Positions 33,719-44,710 of a DNA stretch of 47,844 bases are shown here, piece by piece. The notes beneath the pieces were generated by a model. It was not told the DNA's origin, searched no databases, and saw nothing but the letters and a program-made list of their open reading frames with translations. Position 1 is the stretch's first letter; each line of letters opens with the position of its first letter. Both the position numbers and the translations under genes were made by a program. The stretch comes from Limnohabitans sp. (GTDB lineage: Bacteria > Pseudomonadota > Gammaproteobacteria > Burkholderiales > Burkholderiaceae_C): positions 1 to 47,844 of the forward strand of contig NZ_JAOASQ010000044.1 in NCBI RefSeq assembly GCF_030158565.1, written 5' to 3'.

Positions 33719-34210
33719 ATGGCCAAGAAAGACAAAGTCAGCGAAACCCCGGCCACGGCGCTCTTGCGCCAGCACGGGGTGAGCTTCACCGAACACCCTT
33801 ACGAGTACCTGGAGCACGGCGGTGCCCAGCACAGCGCGCAGGTGCTGGGCATGGACCCGTTCAGCGTGGTCAAGACCCTGATCATGCAAGACCAGGACGC
33901 CAAACCGCTGGTGGTGCTGATGCACGGCAACCGCAAGGTGTCCACCAAAAACCTGGCGCGGCAAGTGGGGCTCAAGTCGATTGAGCCGTGTGCGCCCGAA
34001 GTGGCCAACCGCCACAGCGGTTATCTGGTGGGGGGCACTTCGCCCTTTGCCACGCGCCGGGCCATGCCGGTGTACATCGAGGAAAGCATCCTGGCTTTGC
34101 CGCGCATTTGCATCAATGGCGGTCGGCGTGGCTATCTGGTGGGCATTGACCCGCAAGTGTGTGTGCAGTTGCTGGGTGCCCAGCCGGTCAACTGCGCACT
34201 GGCAGAATGA
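33719..34210 (+). CDS. ybaK: YbaK/EbsC-family Cys-tRNA(Pro) deacylase
   Basis: The 163-residue protein is of the YbaK family that hydrolyses mischarged Cys-tRNA(Pro) in trans. SVVKTLIMQ and GNRKVSTKNLARQVGLKS, with GYLVGGTSPFATRRAMPVYI, are the family's editing-pocket motifs. The start is ATG 33719, 9 bp after the aldo/keto reductase stop. A TGTAAT hexamer lies 8 nt upstream and no ribosome-binding site is seen, so initiation may be leaderless or coupled to upstream translation. Confidence 0.93.
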   Translation: MAKKDKVSETPATALLRQHGVSFTEHPYEYLEHGGAQHSAQVLGMDPFSVVKTLIMQDQDAKPLVVLMHGNRKVSTKNLARQVGLKSIEPCAPEVANRHSGYLVGGTSPFATRRAMPVYIEESILALPRICINGGRRGYLVGIDPQVCVQLLGAQPVNCALAE

Positions 34211-34239
34211 CGCCAGTTCAAAAACAAGGGAGATGAGTG

Positions 34240-34869
34240 ATGACGTTGTGGATTCAAGTGGGTGCGGTGCTGGCCGCTTATCTGGTGGGCTCGCTCAGTT
34301 TTGCAGTGATCGTCAGCCAGTTGATGGGTCTGAACGACCCGCGCAGCTATGGCAGCAAGAACCCCGGCGCGACCAATGTGCTGCGCTCGGGCAGCAAAAA
34401 AGCGGCCATCCTGACCTTGTTGCTGGATGCCTTCAAGGGCTGGTTGCCTGTGGCGCTGGTGTTGGCGTTTGGGCAGCCTTATGGCTTGGGCGCGGGCGTG
34501 GCCGCCTTGGCAGGTCTAGCGGCTTTTCTGGGGCACCTGTACCCGGTGTTCTTTGGCTTCAAGGGCGGCAAAGGCGTGGCCACCGCCGTGGGTGTGCTGG
34601 TGGGCGTGAACGGTTTCTTGGCGCTGGCCACGGTGGGCACCTTTGCCATCGTGGTGTATTTCAGCCGTTATGTGTCGCTGGCGTCCATGGTGGCCGCGGT
34701 GTTTGCGCCGGTGTTTTATGTGTTTGGTGACGGCGTGGCTTGGCAAGCGGCAGGTGCCGAGGTGCTGTGCCTGTCCGTCATGGCGCTGCTCTTGGTGTGG
34801 CGCCACCGTGAGAACATCAACCGCCTGCTGGCGGGCACCGAGTCGAAATTGGGCGCAAAAAAAGCCTGA
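34240..34869 (+). CDS. plsY: glycerol-3-phosphate acyltransferase PlsY
   Basis: PlsY transfers acyl groups from acyl-phosphate to glycerol-3-phosphate, the first step of phospholipid synthesis. The 209-residue membrane protein has the conserved loops [27 protein letters not shown] and [14 protein letters not shown], which are the three PlsY motifs. The likely start is ATG 34240; a GTG one codon earlier is also possible. A terminator follows the gene. YbaK upstream on the same strand (29 bp) may share its transcript. Confidence 0.97.
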   Translation: MTLWIQVGAVLAAYLVGSLSFAVIVSQLMGLNDPRSYGSKNPGATNVLRSGSKKAAILTLLLDAFKGWLPVALVLAFGQPYGLGAGVAALAGLAAFLGHLYPVFFGFKGGKGVATAVGVLVGVNGFLALATVGTFAIVVYFSRYVSLASMVAAVFAPVFYVFGDGVAWQAAGAEVLCLSVMALLLVWRHRENINRLLAGTESKLGAKKA

Positions 34870-34888
34870 CGCATCAGGCTTGGATCTG

Positions 34889-34928
34889 AAAACGGCGGTC
34901 TGCGCGGAGCAGCACCGCCGTTTTTTTT
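34889..34928 (+). terminator. intrinsic terminator after plsY
   Basis: AAAACGGCGGT pairs with ACCGCCGTTTT, with a nested CTGC-GCGGA-GCAG hairpin and a run of T. It lies between plsY and the convergent YajQ-family gene. Confidence 0.93.
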
Positions 34929-34929
34929 A

Positions 34930-35415
34930 TCAGTCGCGGAAGTTGTCGAACGACAGGGGCAGCTCGGTCATGTCCTTGCGCAGCAGGGCCATGGCCGCTT
35001 GCAGGTCGTCGCGCTTGGCACCGGTCACGCGCACCGCATCGCCCTGGATGGACGCTTGCACCTTGATCTTGCTGTCCTTGATCAGTCGGGTGATCTTCTT
35101 GGCGTCTTCGGTCTCGATGCCGTTTTTCACCTTGATCACTTGCTTGACCTTGTCGCCGCCGATTTTTTCGACCTTGCCAATGTCTAGAAAGCGCACGTCC
35201 ACATTGCGCTTGGTCAGCTTGTTGCGCAGGATGTCTTCGACCTGCGTGAGTTGGAAGTCGGCATCGCCGAACATCGTGATCTCTTTGTCCTTGAGTTCGA
35301 GGGCGGCCGAGGTGCCTTTGAAGTCAAAACGGGTGCCGATTTCTTTGGAAGAAGTGTCAACGGCGTTGCGCACTTCGACCATATTGGGTTCGCAAACGGT
35401 ATCAAACGAGGGCAT
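34930..35415 (-). CDS. YajQ-family cyclic-di-GMP-binding protein
   Basis: The 161-residue protein starts [20 protein letters not shown] and has [20 protein letters not shown], diagnostic of the YajQ family. Xanthomonas and Pseudomonas members bind cyclic di-GMP and act with transcription factors, although the E. coli protein is uncharacterised. The open frame extends upstream across murB; ATG 35415 is the family start. It is divergent from murB across a 40-bp gap. Confidence 0.95.
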   Translation of the reverse strand: MPSFDTVCEPNMVEVRNAVDTSSKEIGTRFDFKGTSAALELKDKEITMFGDADFQLTQVEDILRNKLTKRNVDVRFLDIGKVEKIGGDKVKQVIKVKNGIETEDAKKITRLIKDSKIKVQASIQGDAVRVTGAKRDDLQAAMALLRKDMTELPLSFDNFRD

Positions 35416-35435
35416 GGTGGGAAAAATCAAAGGTT

Positions 35436-35453
35436 GAGAATGAGACAATTCTC
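35436..35453. promoter_or_regulatory. inverted repeat in the YajQ/murB divergent gap
   Basis: GAGAAT-TGAGAC-like spacer-ATTCTC forms a 6-bp palindrome with a 6-bp spacer, overlapping the GACAAT hexamer (35444-35449) that ends 6 nt before the murB ATG. It could be an operator. A loose resemblance to Fur-type half-sites is noted but not supported. Confidence 0.35.
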
Positions 35454-35455
35454 CC

Positions 35456-36508
35456 ATGAACTTGGAGAAAAACGTCCCCCTGCAGCCGTACAACACGTTC
35501 GGCATTGCCGCCAAGGCCCAAGCTTTGGTGCGTGTGCGCTCAGAGGACGACTTGCGCGCCGTGCTGGCCGACCCCCAACTGGCCACTTTGCCGCGCCAGG
35601 TGTTGGGCGGCGGCAGCAACATCGTTTTGACCGGCGACGTCAAAGCCTTGGTGCTCAAGGTGGAGGTGCCGGGCCTGCGCTTGGCCAGCGAGACGGATAA
35701 GCATTGGATCATCGAAGCAGGGGCCGGTGTGGCCTGGCACGACCTGGTGGCCTGGACGCTGGACAACGGTTACCCAGGCCTTGAAAACATGGCCCTGATT
35801 CCCGGCACCGTGGGCGCATCGCCCGTGCAAAACATCGGTGCTTACGGGGTGGAGCTGCAAGACCGCTTTGACTCGCTCGACGCCATGGACATGCTGACGG
35901 GCGAGTTGTTCAGCTTGAACGCGGCGCAGTGCGGCTTCAGTTACCGCGACTCGGTCTTCAAACACGCTTCAGGCGGCCCTGAGGGTTTGGGACTGGCGGG
36001 CAGGGCGGTCATTTTGCGGGTGCGCTTTGCACTGCCCAAGCGCTGGAAGCCCGAGCTGGGTTATCTGGACCTCGAACGCAAGATGGCCGAGACGGGCATC
36101 CACAACCCCGACGCTCGGCAGATTTTTGACTGGGTGGTGGCGATCCGCCGCGCCAAACTGCCCGACCCGGCCGTGATCGGCAATGCTGGCAGTTTCTTCA
36201 AGAACCCGAGCGTGACGCCTGAGCAATGCGCCGACATCATCGCCCGCGAGCCCAAAGTGGTGCATTACCCCATGCCCGACGGCAGCATCAAGTTGGCCGC
36301 AGGCTGGCTGATCGACGCCTGCGGCTGGAAAGGCAAGACGGTGGGCCACGCCGGGGTGTACGAAAAACAGGCGCTGGTGCTGGTTAATCGGGGTGGGCGC
36401 GAAAACCCCTGCACCGGCGGCGAGGTGATGACGCTGGCCAAGGCCATTCAGACCAGTGTGTACGAGCGCTTTGGGATTCGTCTGGAGCCTGAGCCCGTAG
36501 TCATTTGA
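35456..36508 (+). CDS. murB: UDP-N-acetylenolpyruvoylglucosamine reductase
   Basis: MurB reduces enolpyruvyl-UDP-GlcNAc to UDP-MurNAc with NADPH and FAD, the second step of peptidoglycan synthesis. The 350-residue protein is of the type I form. [11 protein letters not shown] (51-61) binds [25 protein letters not shown] (about 110-131) is conserved, and GSFFKNP (245-251) holds the proton-donor serine (246). The start is ATG 35456 ([17 protein letters not shown]), matching the family N-terminus. There is no ribosome-binding site, but GACAAT is 6 nt upstream. Confidence 0.97.
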   Translation: MNLEKNVPLQPYNTFGIAAKAQALVRVRSEDDLRAVLADPQLATLPRQVLGGGSNIVLTGDVKALVLKVEVPGLRLASETDKHWIIEAGAGVAWHDLVAWTLDNGYPGLENMALIPGTVGASPVQNIGAYGVELQDRFDSLDAMDMLTGELFSLNAAQCGFSYRDSVFKHASGGPEGLGLAGRAVILRVRFALPKRWKPELGYLDLERKMAETGIHNPDARQIFDWVVAIRRAKLPDPAVIGNAGSFFKNPSVTPEQCADIIAREPKVVHYPMPDGSIKLAAGWLIDACGWKGKTVGHAGVYEKQALVLVNRGGRENPCTGGEVMTLAKAIQTSVYERFGIRLEPEPVVI

Positions 36509-36537
36509 ACTTTCTGTCCGTGGTTTTGGTCCGCACC

Positions 36538-36612
36538 GGGTTGTGGCCTGAGCGGTCAGCCTCATAACTCGCTTCGCTCGCCAAATCGGCCGATCCGCTC
36601 AGGCCACAACCC
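36538..36612. repeat. palindromic intergenic element with 18-bp arms
   Basis: GGGTTGTGGCCTGAGCGG (36538-36555) is followed 39 bp later by its exact reverse complement (36595-36612), so the arms match 18 of 18. Pairing extends inward with one mismatch and a bulge (TCAGCC against GGCCGAT). The loop contains ACTCGCTTCGCTCGCC. A small hairpin CAGCG-CTA-CGCTG (36612-36624) abuts the right arm. It lies between the convergent murB and lipoprotein genes and has no T-tract. A repeat of REP/BIME type or a bidirectional terminator is possible. Confidence 0.7.
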
Positions 36613-36687
36613 AGCGCTACGCTGAGGTTGAATTCAGCAGACCGGTTTTGAGCTTGACATACCAAAACAGGTGTAGGAGTCTGTAGA

Positions 36688-37404
36688 TCAGTTTTTTCGA
36701 CCGATCAATACCAAACCATCCGTCTTTCCACTGTTCAAGGCAATGACTGAGAGGGTGCTTGGCGTTGTGGTTTTGTCCAACACGGCGATGCCGCTGAGCG
36801 AAACGCCGTTGCCAAGAATGCACGTGCCAGTTCCTGTTGCGGTCACATTCACGATGGCTTTACCCGATGCTCTTGGCGTTGCTTTGCCTGTGGTGGTGCA
36901 TCCGTTGTCCACAATCGTGAAGCTCCCATTGGCGGCGATGGTGAGGGTCATGTTCGCTATCGCATAACGAGCGGTTCGGCCGGACAGTGTGTAGTTGCCA
37001 GCGATTTCTGCTGCCGTGACGCCTTGGTCGTAATAGGGGTTGTACGCCAGGTTGATCGTGCTGCCGTTGTTGCTGGTCGCTTGAATGCGCTGTTTTTGCG
37101 TGACTGTGCCGGTGTAAGTGCCTGTACCAACGCTGTTGGAGCTGAAAACAAATTCGGAGCCCGATGCTGAAAATGACGTGCCGTTTCCTGTGGCAGTTCC
37201 TGCAATGGCACTCACAAGTGTGTTGCCGAACGTTGCGCCACCCCAAGCCTCGCCGTTTTCAAGTATGGCGACTGTGACATTGGCACCCGTTGAGGACGGA
37301 CCTTGCCACAAGCCTTCGGCGGTGTTGTGATTGTCTTCGCCACCGCATGCGAACAAGAGGGCCAGTGTGCAGCTTGCGAGGCTGATTTTGAATTTTGTAT
37401 CCAT
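36688..37404 (-). CDS. putative lipoprotein, unknown function
   Basis: The 238-residue protein has an N-terminal signal with a lipobox (LLFAC, cysteine at about 20), so it is probably lipidated. The rest is rich in Thr, Ser, Gly and Asn, with repeated beta-strand-like stretches such as TGTYTGTVTQKQRIQ and NYTLSGRTARYAIANMT, typical of beta-rich surface lipoproteins. I do not recognise a family. Its codon use and GC content are visibly lower than in its neighbours, which suggests recent acquisition or relaxed constraint. It is transcribed toward the palindromic element and away from argG. Confidence 0.72.
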   Translation of the reverse strand: MDTKFKISLASCTLALLFACGGEDNHNTAEGLWQGPSSTGANVTVAILENGEAWGGATFGNTLVSAIAGTATGNGTSFSASGSEFVFSSNSVGTGTYTGTVTQKQRIQATSNNGSTINLAYNPYYDQGVTAAEIAGNYTLSGRTARYAIANMTLTIAANGSFTIVDNGCTTTGKATPRASGKAIVNVTATGTGTCILGNGVSLSGIAVLDKTTTPSTLSVIALNSGKTDGLVLIGRKN

Positions 37405-37595
37405 GGGCTTTTCCGTCTATGAGTCTGTGTTGTGAAATGTATGCGTGGCGATTGCTTCGATCCATGCAGCCATTCCAACTGATAAAAACTGTACGGAAGA
37501 TGAGCGGGATCCTCTGTGTGTTGCCGCCCATGATCAGCAATTCTGGCCCTTGGGCTTCGGCAAAAAAGTGCGTCACTTCACAAAGCGCTGGCAAT

Positions 37596-37622
37596 AAAAA
37601 AACGGCCCGAAGGCCGTTTTTC
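37596..37622 (-). terminator. intrinsic terminator of the ppnP-argG unit
   Basis: On the minus strand AAAAACGGCC-TTCG-GGCCGTTTTTTT is a stable stem with a UUCG tetraloop and a U-run, 18 bp past the argG stop. Confidence 0.95.
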
Positions 37623-37640
37623 ATTGCGGGCAACAAAGCA

Positions 37641-39306
<1,666 letters not shown>

Positions 39307-39344
39307 GGTGTGTTTTGTAGAACGGAACGGGTCTGCAAATGAAA

Positions 39345-39366
39345 CAGGGGCCTGATGCGGCCCCTG
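39345..39366 (-). terminator. possible terminator of the glycine-zipper gene
   Basis: CAGGGGCC-GCATCA-GGCCCCTG on the minus strand is a perfect 8-bp stem followed by TTTC. It sits about 65 bp past the stop of the 39431-40072 gene. The T-tract is short. Confidence 0.6.
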
Positions 39367-39430
39367 CTCAGCGGGTCAAACGATCAACCCGTGATTTTAG
39401 GTCAGATGAGGCAAGCCTCGTTCTGAGTGC

Positions 39431-40072
39431 TCAACGCCAGTGGCGATGGCCTCCACCGTAATACCCGCCGCCCCAGCCCCAGCCGAAATTGAGGTTGGTG
39501 TAAATCGGTGGGTAGCTTCGGTAGACGGGCGCAGGCATGTAGACCACGGACGGCTGGGTGACCACGGTCTGGGGGGCTGTCACCATGACCGGTGCCTGGG
39601 TGGTGGCCTGTGCTGTGCCCACCGGGGTGACTTGCAGCTGGATGGTCGGGCCAGGGTCTTGTGGCAGTTGCACGGTGTGTTGTTTGCCCGCGTATTCATA
39701 GACCACGTTGTAGCCCACCAAACGGTTTTCCATGAAGTTATGGGTGGTGCAGGTGGTTTGGTTCTGCACTTGGGTGCCGGGGTTTTCGATCCGGTCGCCC
39801 ATGATGGAGCCGCCCACCACACCGACCATGGTGGCCAAGGCCTGGCCCGAGCCGCCGCCGATCTGGCTGCCCACTGCACCGCCAGCGATGGCGCCCATCA
39901 GGGCGCCCGCGCCCGATGTGGGGTTTTGCACTGCCACAGGGGTTTGGCTGCAGGTTTGGCGCGGTACGGCCACTTGCTGGTAAACGGCGGTGCGCGAAAT
40001 CACCTGACCGACTTCCTGAGCCTGTGCCAGACTGGCTGTGGCCAGCAAAAGGGTGGTTGCCAATGTTTTCAT
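39431..40072 (-). CDS. glycine-zipper 2TM surface-antigen-like protein
   Basis: The 213-residue protein has a signal peptide (MKTLATTLLLATASLAQAQ) and a glycine-zipper stretch, GALMGAIAGGAVGSQIGGGSG (about 54-74), as in the Rickettsia 17-kDa antigen/SlyB family. A region around VGYNVVYEYAGKQHTVQLPQDPG is the typical second half of these proteins. The C-terminus is Pro/Tyr/Gly-rich (PVYRSYPPIYTN, then GGGYYGGGHRHWR). Outer-membrane or periplasmic location is inferred. ATG 40072 with GGAGAGA upstream is the start; the long upstream extension is a shadow of the opposite strand. Confidence 0.88.
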   Translation of the reverse strand: MKTLATTLLLATASLAQAQEVGQVISRTAVYQQVAVPRQTCSQTPVAVQNPTSGAGALMGAIAGGAVGSQIGGGSGQALATMVGVVGGSIMGDRIENPGTQVQNQTTCTTHNFMENRLVGYNVVYEYAGKQHTVQLPQDPGPTIQLQVTPVGTAQATTQAPVMVTAPQTVVTQPSVVYMPAPVYRSYPPIYTNLNFGWGWGGGYYGGGHRHWR

Positions 40073-40170
40073 GGTGCATCTCTCCGTCAAATGACTGGTG
40101 GCGAGTTTAGCGGGCGCTGGTCGCTTGTGCGTTGCTGGCAAGTAAAGTTGTGGCAAGGCCAGTTCAGGCC

Positions 40171-40515
40171 TCAGGCAGGCCATTGCTCGGGTGTGAACCC
40201 GACGGTGATTTGCCCTGAGGGCCAGGCGATCACGGGGCGCTTGATGGTGCTTGCGTGCTCTTGCATGACGGCCTTGGCGCTGGCGGCATCGGTCACGCTG
40301 GCTTGCACGGCGGCGTCGAGCTTGCGCCAGGTGGTGCCTTTGCGGTTGAGCACGGTTTCCCAGCCGCAAGCGGCCACCCAGGCGTCCAGCGCAGCGGCAG
40401 GCACGCCTTGTTTTTTGAAGTCGTGGAATGTGGCGTTCAGCCCCTGATCGCTGAGCCAGGTGCGGGCTTTTTTGACGCTGTCGCAGTTGGGAATGCCGTA
40501 AACAATGAGGTCCAT
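40171..40515 (-). CDS. ArsC/Spx-family reductase-like protein
   Basis: The 114-residue protein starts MDLIVYGIPNCDSVKKARTWL, a thioredoxin-fold N-terminus with one cysteine (C11) and the ArsC-family CxSxxKA-like pattern. STIKRPVIAW carries the conserved arginine-proline region (IKRPV). It resembles E. coli YffB. Whether it is an arsenate reductase or a glutathione-dependent thiol protein cannot be told. It is divergent from folC across 50 bp. Confidence 0.9.
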   Translation of the reverse strand: MDLIVYGIPNCDSVKKARTWLSDQGLNATFHDFKKQGVPAAALDAWVAACGWETVLNRKGTTWRKLDAAVQASVTDAASAKAVMQEHASTIKRPVIAWPSGQITVGFTPEQWPA

Positions 40516-40551
40516 AGGTCTTGGTGAGGAATGAAAATCCGGAGAGTGGGC

Positions 40552-40557
40552 GACAAT
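40552..40557 (+). promoter_or_regulatory. candidate -10 element of folC
   Basis: GACAAT, within CGACAATC (also seen before orn), ends 8 nt before the folC ATG. There is no Shine-Dalgarno sequence between them. Confidence 0.45.
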
Positions 40558-40565
40558 CGCCGCCT

Positions 40566-41855
40566 ATGAAGACTCTACAGGAATGGCTCGACTGGTGCGA
40601 GCAACTACACCCCGTGGCCATCGACATGGGCCTGGACCGTGTGAAAGCCGTGGCCGAGCGCATGGCTTTGCGCTTTGACTGCCCCGTCATCACCGTGGCC
40701 GGCACCAATGGCAAAGGGTCGACCTGCGCGATGCTGGAAGCCATCTTGTTGGAGGCGGGTTACCGCACGGGGGTGTACACCTCGCCGCACCTGGTGCATT
40801 TTGAAGAGCGCTGCCGTGTGCATGGCGAGTCGGCCAGCGCCGAGCAGTTTGCACAGGCTTTTGCCGCCGTCGAGGCGGTACGGGGCGATGTGAGCCTGAC
40901 CTATTTCGAGTTCAGCACCCTGGCCATCTTGCACTTGATGGCCCACTCGAATCTGGACGTGGCCATTTTGGAAGTGGGTTTGGGCGGCCGTTTGGACGCG
41001 GTCAACATCATTGACGCCGACTGCGCCGTGATCACCAGCATCGACATCGACCACACCGCCATTTTGGGCAAGGACCGCGAAAGCATCGGCTTTGAAAAAG
41101 CCGGCATCATGCGCGCCGGCCGTCCGGTCATCGTGAGCGACCCGGTGCCACCGCAAAGCGTGATCGACCATGCCGCGGCCATCGGGGCAGACCTTTGGCG
41201 TTTTGGCCAAGACTTCAACTTTTCGGGTGACAAACAGCAGTGGGCCTGGGCAGGGCGGGGGCGCCGCTATGCCGGGATGGCCTATCCTGCCTTGCGAGGG
41301 GCCAACCAGTTGGTCAATGCCTCGGGCGTGTTGGCGGCGCTGGACGCTTTGCGCCCCCGCATTCCAGTGACGGCGCAGGCGGTGCGCAATGGTTTGGCCA
41401 TGGTCGAGTTGCCTGGACGCTTTCAGATCATCCCGGGTGAGCCGGTTTTGGTCTTGGATGTGGCGCACAACCCGCATTCGGTGGCGGCTTTGGCCGCGAA
41501 CCTGGATGCCATGGGCTTTTACCCAACCACCCACGCAGTGCTGGGTGCCATGGCCGACAAGGACTTGCTGCCCATGCTGCAGCGGGTCAATCCCTTGATC
41601 GACCGCTGGTATTTCACCGATTTGCCTGTACCCAGGGCAGCCAAAGCGGTCGATTTGCAGAAGGCTTGGACCGCGCAAAACACCCGCAAGGATGTGGCGT
41701 CGAGCGTACATCCGGACCCGATGTCCGCCCTGCAAGCGGCCATCGAAGCCGCAAGCCCGACTGATAGAATCGTCGTCTTTGGCTCGTTCTACACCGTGGG
41801 CGGCGTGCTGCAAAACGGCATCCCGCGCCTGCAAGCCAAACACCTCAGCCCCTGA
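40566..41855 (+). CDS. folC: bifunctional folylpolyglutamate/dihydrofolate synthase
   Basis: FolC adds glutamate to dihydropteroate and to folates. The 429-residue protein has the Mur-ligase-like P-loop AGTNGKGST (about 45-53), the VAILEVGLGGRLDAVNII motif, ITSIDIDHTAILG, and the C-terminal DVAHNPHS. Start ATG 40566 (MKTLQEWLDWCEQLHP) matches the family. It heads the conserved folC-dedD-cvpA-purF cluster. Confidence 0.96.
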   Translation: MKTLQEWLDWCEQLHPVAIDMGLDRVKAVAERMALRFDCPVITVAGTNGKGSTCAMLEAILLEAGYRTGVYTSPHLVHFEERCRVHGESASAEQFAQAFAAVEAVRGDVSLTYFEFSTLAILHLMAHSNLDVAILEVGLGGRLDAVNIIDADCAVITSIDIDHTAILGKDRESIGFEKAGIMRAGRPVIVSDPVPPQSVIDHAAAIGADLWRFGQDFNFSGDKQQWAWAGRGRRYAGMAYPALRGANQLVNASGVLAALDALRPRIPVTAQAVRNGLAMVELPGRFQIIPGEPVLVLDVAHNPHSVAALAANLDAMGFYPTTHAVLGAMADKDLLPMLQRVNPLIDRWYFTDLPVPRAAKAVDLQKAWTAQNTRKDVASSVHPDPMSALQAAIEAASPTDRIVVFGSFYTVGGVLQNGIPRLQAKHLSP

Positions 41856-41864
41856 GCACCCGTC

Positions 41865-42647
41865 ATGGCCTTTTTCAAGTTCCGTTTTCCTGGTCGCAAC
41901 GCTTCTGCCGAAGCCCTTGCGTCGGGTCCCAATGAAAACATCGAAGTCGTGCGTCGACGTGCGCGTTACCGCTTGATCGGTGCTGTGGTGTTGGTCTTGA
42001 TCGCAGTGGTGGGTTTTCCGTTGGTGTTTGACACGCAGCCTCGCCCTGTGGCTGTGGACACGCCCATCGTGATCCCGGATCGGCAGACTGTTGCGCCTCT
42101 GACGGCACCAGCGCCTGTGACCGCAAGTCAAATGCCTGCCAAGCCCTGGAAGATTGCGCCTGAGACCTTGTCGACTCAGGCAGGCTTGGACCCCAGCGAA
42201 CAGGTGGAACCCCCTTCGGCACCCGTGGTAGCGCCTGTCGTCAAATCAGAGCCGACCGAAAAGCCCAAAGAAAAACAAGCGGACAAGCCCAAAGAAAAGA
42301 CCGAGGCAGCAGTGGCCAAGTCTGACAAAACCGATGCCGAGGCGAAATCCAAAAGCAAATCCAAAGACGATGGCGACAAGGCCAAGGCTCTGCTGGAAGG
42401 CAAGTCGGCCACTGCTGAGCGTTTGATCATTCAGGTGGGCGCTTTCAGCGATGCTGCCAAGTTGCGCGAAGTCCGTCAAAAGTTGGAAAAGGGTGGCTTT
42501 AAGACCTACACCCAGGTGGTCGATGGCAAAGACGGAAAGACCACAACGCGTGTGCGTGTGGGCCCCTATGACAGCCGTGATGAAGCGGATAAAGCCGCCG
42601 TGCGCATACGCAAACTTGACTTGTCTGCGGCCATCTTGAAGCTTTGA
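41865..42647 (+). CDS. dedD: SPOR-domain protein (DedD-like)
   Basis: The 260-residue protein has one membrane span near 35-54 (LIGAVVLVLIAVVGFPLVFD) after a short cytoplasmic N-terminus. A Pro- and Lys-rich linker (about 60-170, with repeated EKPKEKQ and KSKSKD) follows, and the C-terminal SPOR domain spans about 180-258 (IQVGAFSDAAKLREVRQKLE, VRVGPYDSRDEAD). SPOR domains bind denuded glycan at the division septum. It sits between folC (9 bp) and cvpA (1 bp). Confidence 0.94.
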   Translation: MAFFKFRFPGRNASAEALASGPNENIEVVRRRARYRLIGAVVLVLIAVVGFPLVFDTQPRPVAVDTPIVIPDRQTVAPLTAPAPVTASQMPAKPWKIAPETLSTQAGLDPSEQVEPPSAPVVAPVVKSEPTEKPKEKQADKPKEKTEAAVAKSDKTDAEAKSKSKSKDDGDKAKALLEGKSATAERLIIQVGAFSDAAKLREVRQKLEKGGFKTYTQVVDGKDGKTTTRVRVGPYDSRDEADKAAVRIRKLDLSAAILKL

Positions 42648-42648
42648 G

Positions 42649-43143
42649 ATGACGATAGACATCACCGATTGGGCATTGCTGGGGGTCTTGTTCGCCTCCA
42701 TGTTGGTGGGGATGTGGCGTGGCCTGGTTTATGAAGTGCTGTCGTTGGCCGGTTGGGTGGCCGCCTTCTTTTTGGCGCAGTGGCTGGCGACAGACGCGGT
42801 TGCCTGGATTCCTTTTGTACAAAACGCGGCACCCTCTGTCCAGTATGCAGCAGGTTACGCGGTCGTCTTTGTGGGCAGTTTGTTTGTCTCGGCGTTGTTG
42901 TCGTGGCTGATCAAGAAAGTCATTGAATCGGTGGGTCTGCGGCCTGTGGACCGTGCCTTGGGGGGCATGTTTGGCCTGGCCCGTGGCGTTGTTCTTTTGC
43001 TGGCACTGACGGTGGTGTTGCAGCTGACCGGCTTGTCATCTGGTGATTGGTGGCAAAGCGCTAAAGGACCGGTTTGGCTGGACATGACGATCCAGGGCCT
43101 CAAGCCCCTGATGCCCGAAGCCATGGCGAAGTTTTTACCCTGA
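42649..43143 (+). CDS. cvpA: CvpA-family membrane protein
   Basis: The 164-residue protein has four hydrophobic segments beginning DWALLGVLFASMLVGMWRG, and LRPVDRALGGMFGLARGVVLL, the CvpA signature. The family is linked to colicin V production, biofilm and bile resistance, but its molecular function is unsettled. It starts one base after dedD and is followed by purF after 38 bp, the same order as in E. coli. Confidence 0.95.
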   Translation: MTIDITDWALLGVLFASMLVGMWRGLVYEVLSLAGWVAAFFLAQWLATDAVAWIPFVQNAAPSVQYAAGYAVVFVGSLFVSALLSWLIKKVIESVGLRPVDRALGGMFGLARGVVLLLALTVVLQLTGLSSGDWWQSAKGPVWLDMTIQGLKPLMPEAMAKFLP

Positions 43144-43181
43144 TTTGAGTCGGGTCGATTAAATTTATAACGGAAATAGCT

Positions 43182-44702
<1,521 letters not shown>

Positions 44703-44710
44703 GGTGAAAC

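Noticed and set aside
35436..35453. Fur box before murB
   Set aside because: The GAGAAT/ATTCTC palindrome resembles part of a Fur site but the 19-bp consensus is not met and no iron gene is nearby.
36538..36624. Integron attC site
   Set aside because: The palindrome and ACTCGCTTCGCTCG loop recall attC sites, but the required GTTRRRY and RYYYAAC core sites are missing at the outer ends, and no cassette or integrase is present.
36617..36823. A 68-codon minus-strand ORF at the end of the lipoprotein gene
   Set aside because: It overlaps the lipoprotein C-terminus in another frame, has no ribosome-binding site and no recognisable sequence.
40073..40744. Upstream extension of the glycine-zipper gene
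   Set aside because: It would span folC and the ArsC-like gene on the other strand; the signal peptide at 40072 marks the true start.
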